A DNA stretch of 64,000 bases from Streptoalloteichus hindustanus (GTDB lineage: Bacteria > Actinomycetota > Actinomycetes > Mycobacteriales > Pseudonocardiaceae). The stretch is taken from NCBI RefSeq assembly GCF_900129375.1, contig NZ_FQVN01000004.1, positions 434,001 to 498,000 of the forward strand, written 5' to 3'. Below are positions 59,901 to 64,000 of the stretch, one piece after another. Numbering within the stretch: the first letter of the stretch is position 1; every line of letters begins with the position of its first letter. The notes beneath the pieces are model-generated. The model worked only from the letters and a program-made list of their open reading frames with translations, was not told where the DNA came from and ran no database searches. The translations under genes and the position numbers were made by a program.

Positions 59901-62709
59901 CTACCGCGGTGACATGACAGTCCACTTCAGACTGCTCCACGAGGCCTACCTCGCGTTGCTCTACGCGCAGATCCCGGCGAGCCTGGTGTTCGTCGAGGAC
60001 CTCGCGGTTCCCGGCGTGCGCCCCCTCTCCGACTACGCCGCGGTGTTGCTCGTGGACGAGCGGGTGGAACCCGAGCCGGCGGTGCTGGCGGCGCTGAGAA
60101 CGGCCAGGCGGGTGTTCCACACCGACACCTGCGCGGACATCGTGACCGCGGCGGCGGGGAGCACGTCGCTGGGCCACCGGTTCGACCAGTCCGAGTACGA
60201 GAAGTTCCCCGCGGTCGGCCACGACTGCAGTTTCCAGAGCTCCAACCCGAACGTGTCCGTGGAGGACCCGAACACGAAGGTGGGGCCGAAGAGCTGGCAC
60301 CAGATCTCGCTCAGCAACGCCGCGGCCATGCGGGCAGCCCTGGGCCCCGTCGTCGGCGGCGATCGGGCGACCGCGGACGATCCGCAGGTGCTGGTGAGCG
60401 AGCGCCGCAAGGGCGCGGCACGCATCGTGGTGGCGGTGAACAACTCCCTGTTCGCTGTGGACAACGTGTTCTTCCGGCGGGCAGGGAACTTCGCGGCGGT
60501 CACCGCGCCGCTGACCACGACGCTGACGCTGCCCGCCGCCCCGGTGGTGTACGACGTGCTGGCGGGCAGGCGGGTCACGCCGACCCCGCAGGGCCGGCTG
60601 CCGGTCGACTTCCGGCACTGGCCGGTGGCGATCTACGCGCTGCTGCCCGCTCCGGTCACCGGCGTCACCGTGACAGCGTCCGCCAGCCAACCCGGTGAGG
60701 TCGGGTGGTGGATCCGGGTGTCCGGCGGATCGGGCGCCGACCCGGACCTGCCGTTGCCGGTGCGGGTCCGGATCCGTGACGCCGCCGGCGCCCTGCTGTG
60801 GCAGCAGTACACGACCGCGCCGGCCTCCGGGCGCTACCAGGTGCCGGTCAACGCGCACGGCTCGATCCGGGTCGAGGCGCTCGAACTGCTCACCGGACAG
60901 TCCGCGACCACCGATTCCGGCGTCCGCGCCGACGACGGCCCGCTGGACCTGCTCACCGGCGCGGGCGGTGGAGTCGGGCAACGCCCGGCCGCCGAACCCA
61001 CGGCCTCCGCACCAGCCTCCGCGCCGGTCGCCGACTGGCGTCCCGCCGTGGAACGGCTCGGCGCGCACGTGCGGGACATCGTGCTGACCGACGACGGCGG
61101 CGCGGTGCTCGCGGCCGCGAACTGGGACACCAACCTGTTCGCCCTCGACCTGGCCACCGGCGCCCAGCGCTGGCAGACCAGGATCGGCCACCAGTTCACC
61201 CACGGCCTGCGACGATTCTTCGGCGGCGTCGCGGTGCAGGGCATGGTCCTGGACGCTCCCCACGGCTACGGGCTGCACCTGGTGAACACCGCCAACGGCG
61301 CCGTCGAACGCCGCTTCGACCTGCACGGCACCCAGCCCAGCTGGTTCTACCGGTTCAGCGCCGCCATGCCGGACGGACAGCCCCCGGCGTTCGCCACCTC
61401 GCCCAGCGGCGCGTGGGTGGCCACCGCGGGCAACCTCGGCCTGGCCCTCTGGCGACGGGACGGCACACTGCTGGGACGCCGGGACTGGTGGGAGCAGGCG
61501 CCGCTGTCGGACCGGCCCGGCGCTGCCAGCGACGCGCTGCTGGCCGCGTTGGACGAGAACACCCTGCTGGTCATCACGCGCGGGATCGCGACGGCGTACC
61601 AGGTGAACACCCTGACCCCGAAGTGGCGTCAGGACCTGGACGCGCTGGTCACAGCCGTCGGCGGCCAGGCCACGGCCGCGACCCTCAGCCCGGACGGCGC
61701 CACCGTGGCGGTCAGCTCCACAGCCGACTCCGGTCGCGTGTTCCTGCTGGCCAGCACCGACGGCGCCGTCAAGGCGAAGCTGCCGATCAGAGCCGACGAG
61801 GTGGCATGGGGCCCCGACGGCACGTCCCTGGTCACGCTGCACGACACTCGACTGGACCAACACCGGCTCAGCGGGGCGACGTGGGCGCCGCACGCCTCCT
61901 ATCCGGGCGCCGACGTGCTGCACCACCTCGCGGTGGCCGCCGACGGCCGGATCGCCTGCGGCGACGAACAGGGCAACCTGGTCGTGCTGACCGCCGACCT
62001 CGAACCAGCCCTCGTCACCGACGTCACCGGCATCCCGGTACCACGCTGGCTCCCCGGAGGCGACCTCCTGGTGGCGACCTGGCTCGGGCAGGCCACCCGA
62101 CTGCACGGCGCCACCTACCAACCCCTGTGGTCCACAACCCTGCGGTCGACCGCGCAGAACATGCGAAGCACCCTGCTCGCGCCCGAAAAAGCCCCAACAG
62201 CGAGGATCACCGTCACCGGCAACGGAGTGCCACCCACCGGACAAGCCAATCTGCTCACCCCGGACACAGCCGGACTCAGCTTCGTCGGGTTCGACAGCAA
62301 ACGACCGGTCGCCCTGCCAGCCGAGAAACAGTTCGCCCCGCACCCGGAGCCACCGGATCGGCCCCACCTGTCGGATCCCCTGGTCGAGTTCCTCTCGGAG
62401 GCGTTTCCCCTCGGCTATCTCCACGTCCTCCTGCGGGAACCCAAGGCGACGGTCACCTTCGGCAGCCTCACCCTGTGGGACGACCCCGCGCACCCGGAGT
62501 CCTGGCTCCGCGACCTCCGGCTGGACATCCGCGCCACACCCGGCGACGTCTGGAAACCAGTCGCCAGGCTCGTCTCCCACGCCGCCGCCCGCACCTACCC
62601 GCTCCCCGGGGGACGACAGGTCACCGCGGCCGAGATCCGACTGGTCGTACCGCCCGGCCTGCCCGGCAACCTCCGCCTCGCCGGCATCGCCCTGCACGCC
62701 CCGCCCTGA
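56962..62709 (+). CDS. Giant multi-domain protein, glycoside-hydrolase-like core between two propellers, function unknown
   Basis: A 1,915-residue protein I cannot assign. Approximate layout: residues 1-350 beta-propeller-like (VGADGRVYLVDS; FDVDAAGHVYVVEPQHAV); 380-575 two Ig-like or carbohydrate-binding modules (FSVSVRPTPSTARDLVVRLA); 575-960 a putative barrel with many Trp (YRRVWFGDHTELWPTADEP; FEGWQWAGNWWANEG; HPDWDAGLPVIGPTKSR); 960-1110 a glutamine-amidotransferase-like fold as in beta-galactosidase trimerisation domains (LSDYAAVLLVDERVEPEPAV); 1365-1790 a second PQQ/WD-like propeller (RDIVLTDDGGAVLAAANWDT; FALDLATGAQRWQTRI); 1825-1915 a discoidin-like end. There is no signal peptide or membrane segment. 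GTG at 56962 has GGGGGT upstream. Domain calls are by pattern only. Confidence 0.7.
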   Translation: MFTLEQTVNWEDRVFVPSAALMSVGADGRVYLVDSQSNGQNRVNYLLRMAPDGSARRGLGYLAGADTLTSATANKAGYVATSDAHFAGAVRVLGPDLDPEPLGRWVGCYNAVNYDAPRRVEAGAVSGRFYALAQDGLSAPGEPGKLADPTPHIVAVGSPPEPITALARYPLSFPPADPRILVDFRVRETGAAPDFAPVFYVLYQLRQERTRYLAKIDQTGTVLWKRTDPVIQQLSPARTEGGCGFDVDAAGHVYVVEPQHAVRDSYLVHRYHPDNATLEPTRLTLTGDFPPPVGAPYRELRVRQNQVLLQRRQDRELYSVFDLPDPSTSDRNVVFRRSVSAQHDHVRARFLDEPTETAWTAGSTVRIALTVDRVLDGQRERLPVAGWRAWLRSVGGQDHRRIDLVPDSGDPTLFRLTVPADISGLRQLTLAPTTGPYRIGAAPHHRLRRIVEVRPAGATGSVSLATITGAVIGPNNEHASGYRGTLNRARYAAGEPITFSVSVRPTPSTARDLVVRLADATGTTAARATVRVPTDKPPQVTVTVPAAVTRRLRPGDYLLTADAPGMTVATQPIAIGTGHPISGYRRVWFGDHTELWPTADEPVNSPFSGTHWDDADIAAAYLERVRRQGWTIVVDRLARQSASFALGHPDWDAGLPVIGPTKSRLDADPTAVDSIKLRRLSTLLEAVSGFGMLGIRQRATLLDNDATLPWLNQIDTSAETNNDSTRPIDRYFNLFRTNAVFSAYRAFEGWQWAGNWWANEGSPDDLPYGPMKPHTGPYVVELEATRKDGKWRPLLAAMQEYGLSHGPEAQRHLRRALAIGAAAGMGRGDLVTSFTGPFRHILCYPPETFTDVDEVDLQAQWEQFPLMLHTAFGVDFYPRPGKPSTLHQENLNDSGTGDQILGQAFAALLRGAKTSGHADTVPRFRQRTLLPDPRSLVAGTPSVFRVLADLLHEYGEWIGTFDNADRVAILVSRRQFGVDRYRGDMTVHFRLLHEAYLALLYAQIPASLVFVEDLAVPGVRPLSDYAAVLLVDERVEPEPAVLAALRTARRVFHTDTCADIVTAAAGSTSLGHRFDQSEYEKFPAVGHDCSFQSSNPNVSVEDPNTKVGPKSWHQISLSNAAAMRAALGPVVGGDRATADDPQVLVSERRKGAARIVVAVNNSLFAVDNVFFRRAGNFAAVTAPLTTTLTLPAAPVVYDVLAGRRVTPTPQGRLPVDFRHWPVAIYALLPAPVTGVTVTASASQPGEVGWWIRVSGGSGADPDLPLPVRVRIRDAAGALLWQQYTTAPASGRYQVPVNAHGSIRVEALELLTGQSATTDSGVRADDGPLDLLTGAGGGVGQRPAAEPTASAPASAPVADWRPAVERLGAHVRDIVLTDDGGAVLAAANWDTNLFALDLATGAQRWQTRIGHQFTHGLRRFFGGVAVQGMVLDAPHGYGLHLVNTANGAVERRFDLHGTQPSWFYRFSAAMPDGQPPAFATSPSGAWVATAGNLGLALWRRDGTLLGRRDWWEQAPLSDRPGAASDALLAALDENTLLVITRGIATAYQVNTLTPKWRQDLDALVTAVGGQATAATLSPDGATVAVSSTADSGRVFLLASTDGAVKAKLPIRADEVAWGPDGTSLVTLHDTRLDQHRLSGATWAPHASYPGADVLHHLAVAADGRIACGDEQGNLVVLTADLEPALVTDVTGIPVPRWLPGGDLLVATWLGQATRLHGATYQPLWSTTLRSTAQNMRSTLLAPEKAPTARITVTGNGVPPTGQANLLTPDTAGLSFVGFDSKRPVALPAEKQFAPHPEPPDRPHLSDPLVEFLSEAFPLGYLHVLLREPKATVTFGSLTLWDDPAHPESWLRDLRLDIRATPGDVWKPVARLVSHAAARTYPLPGGRQVTAAEIRLVVPPGLPGNLRLAGIALHAPP

Positions 62710-63081
62710 CCGACGGCCCGGGATCCGCCCGGAGGAGGCCGGCGGACAGAGCTCCCGGCTTGCGCATGCCCAGGCCAGGAACCCCGGCTTGCTTGTGTCA
62801 CGTGACGAATGACGAGAAGGCCTGGGGGAAGGGCCTGTCAGGCGGTGCTCAGGCGACCGGCCCACTTTTGTCTCGTTGCCGTTCCCTAGTTTCGTTTCGT
62901 CACTTGAAACTAAACGAAACGGAATTGGGGGATAGGGCGGAGCGGCGGGCGTCAGTTCTGACCCGCGATAAGGTTCACTTATCACGGGTTAGCCGGGAAT
63001 CTCACGCAGGGTGGTAGATCCCTGCCGAGGGTATTGCGTTGCGTTGGAAACGTTTGCAACGAAACGTGTTACGGTGGCCGG
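62710..63081. other. AT-rich regulatory region with several inverted repeats
   Basis: 372 bp. It holds GTTTCGTTT/AAACGAAAC arms (62889-62897, 62912-62920), overlapping AGTTTC/GAAACT (62888-62893, 62906-62911), a 12-bp arm hairpin ACCCGCGATAAG/CTTATCACGGGT (62961-62989, one mismatch), and GTTG-G-AAA-CG-TTT-G-CAAC (63043-63060). The base composition is much richer in A/T than anywhere else in the window. Confidence 0.6.
63044..63072 (+). promoter_or_regulatory. Sigma-70-like promoter with overlapping palindrome
   Basis: TTGGAA (63044-63049), 17 bp, TGTTAC (63067-63072). The -35 box is inside the 63043-63060 palindrome, so a repressor would block it. Start of transcription would fall near 63080, making the GTG at 63082 nearly leaderless. 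Confidence 0.55.
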
Positions 63082-64000
63082 GTGGATGATCTTGAGAATG
63101 GTGGCGTGGCCGACGCGGGGGAGCTGTCGGGGAGCGCCGGGACGGCCTGCAAGTTCCCTGGCTGCTCCCGACCGGTGGCCCGAAGCACGAAGCCGGGCCG
63201 CCCGCCGGAGTACTGCGACCACCCCGACCACACCCGGTGGCGCGCCTGGAAGGAGCGACAGCGACTCCAACAGGAGATCCAGTCACCCCAGGGCGATTCT
63301 GTCACGGTGACGAAACTGGACGGGCCGGTGACAAGCGCGCGGACCAGGGCGGACGACCTCCTCGGCCAGTTCCGGTCGCTGGCGGCCCAGCTCGGCGACA
63401 CGCTCGCCGCCGCCGTCGGCGAGCTGTCCACGTTGGCCGACCCCAGCGTCGCCGAGGCCCAGGTCCAGGCGGTTCAGGCGGACGCGGCCCGGCGGGTGGC
63501 CGAGGCGGAGGCCCGCGCGGTCGCCGCCGAGCACCAGAGCAGGGACGCCGAGGCCGCCCGGCGCGCGGCGGAGGAGGCCGCGACCGACGCGGTGGCTGCC
63601 GCCGAGACGGCCGAGCGGGAGGCGACGGCGGCCACCGAGGCGCGCGACGCCGCCCTCGCCGAAGCCGAACAGGTGATGCGACAGGCTCGGGAGGAGGCCG
63701 AAGCCGCCCGGAACGAGGCCGAGGTCGCGGTCCTCGCCGCCCAACGACAGGCCGACACGCGGGTGCGGCAGGCCGAGGACGACGCGGTCGCCCAGGTCGA
63801 ACAGACCCGCCGCCAGGCGGCCAGGGACGTCGAGGCCGCGCGGACCGAGCGCGACGAGGCGCTGCGGCGCGCGGAGCGAGCCGAGTTGGCGGCGCAGCAG
63901 GCCGAGCGGCTCAGGGTCGACGCCCGGGGCGAGCTCGACCAGGCCCGGGAGGAGCTGCGGCAGCTCCGGACGGAGTTCGCGGAGTTCCGCCGGGTCAGCT
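63082..64000 (+). CDS. Zinc-finger/coiled-coil protein, cut by window end
   Basis: A protein of at least 306 residues, open at the right edge. The N-terminal part has a CX4C...CX4H pattern (Cys23, Cys28, Cys45, His50 in ACKFPGCSRPVARSTKPGRP and PEYCDHPDHTRWRAWKERQ), likely to bind zinc and perhaps DNA. From about residue 85 it is one long Ala/Glu/Arg-rich coiled coil (VAEAEARAVAAEHQSRDAEA and many similar heptads). The layout resembles plasmid KfrA-like or chromosome-organising proteins, an inference. GTG at 63082 is almost leaderless. The promoter has several palindromes. Confidence 0.75.
   Translation, partial: MDDLENGGVADAGELSGSAGTACKFPGCSRPVARSTKPGRPPEYCDHPDHTRWRAWKERQRLQQEIQSPQGDSVTVTKLDGPVTSARTRADDLLGQFRSLAAQLGDTLAAAVGELSTLADPSVAEAQVQAVQADAARRVAEAEARAVAAEHQSRDAEAARRAAEEAATDAVAAAETAEREATAATEARDAALAEAEQVMRQAREEAEAARNEAEVAVLAAQRQADTRVRQAEDDAVAQVEQTRRQAARDVEAARTERDEALRRAERAELAAQQAERLRVDARGELDQAREELRQLRTEFAEFRRVS

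Noticed and set aside
54820..62985. Minus-strand open frame of 2,721 codons
   Set aside because: It is antisense to the amidase and giant genes; its Gly/Arg/Val-rich sequence is typical of shadow frames in high-GC DNA, and only the part near its end coincides with the TetR gene in another frame.
1..64000. CRISPR array, rRNA or intact IS element
   Set aside because: No regularly spaced repeats, no rRNA-like conserved strings and no complete transposase with terminal repeats were seen.

Overview
The window is about 72% G+C, with strong third-position G/C, frequent GTG starts and very many small regulators, each next to one or two enzyme or transporter genes. Together with F420-type enzymes, a ClgR-like clpP operator and an ECF sigma/CU044_5270-like pair, this points to a filamentous actinomycete. 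A Pseudonocardiales genus such as Saccharothrix, Actinosynnema or Lentzea fits, but that is an inference from style and not from a marker gene. I see no rRNA, tRNA, CRISPR array or intact insertion sequence.

Layout. 1-10.9 kb: a partial nitrilase, a lone clpP, then regulator/enzyme pairs (TetX-like flavin monooxygenase/TetR, F420 luciferase-like oxidoreductase, amidase, EamA exporter/LysR, MerR, alpha/beta hydrolase/PadR). 11-16.5 kb: TetR, a DHA2 exporter with a 2-oxoglutarate oxygenase, a thioredoxin-reductase-like flavoenzyme and a YciI protein. 16.6-21.1 kb: leftward bioA, bioB, a TetR gene and a flavin amine oxidase, the last two carrying the same operator. 21.3-24.7 kb: a methyltransferase and a CYTH-domain protein in one operon, then an XRE regulator. 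24.8-28.3 kb: a DUF1989 protein, an MFS transporter and PucR. 28.4-42.7 kb: GNAT, a possible Tn3-type remnant, TetR with an FAD oxidase and a hydrolase, a methyltransferase, LysR/MFS, a DUF2867-like protein/TetR, a TipA-like MerR, a MerR-peroxiredoxin fusion and another MFS/LysR pair.

42.9-47.4 kb is the most distinctive part. A VioD-like PLP enzyme and a VioC-like arginine hydroxylase diverge from a shared promoter region. The PLP gene overlaps an 80-residue open frame that resembles the very beginning of an NRPS adenylation domain and stops inside its first core motif. An MFS exporter follows on the other side. This reads as a mini-cluster for capreomycidine (a cyclic arginine derivative), or the remnant of one.

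47.4-64 kb: a gene-poor stretch, an ECF sigma factor with its membrane-anchored partner, a YdcF-like protein, a large DHA2 exporter, an overlapping pair of HEAT-repeat and MerR-HEAT genes, TetR with an amidase, a 1,915-residue multi-domain protein of unknown function, an AT-rich promoter region rich in inverted repeats, and the start of a zinc-finger/coiled-coil protein that runs off the window.

How it works together. Most of the window is a set of independent sense-and-respond modules: a ligand-binding regulator diverges from, or precedes, an efflux pump or modifying enzyme, with a palindromic operator between them. Many genes end in long perfect hairpins, which helps to confirm gene boundaries.
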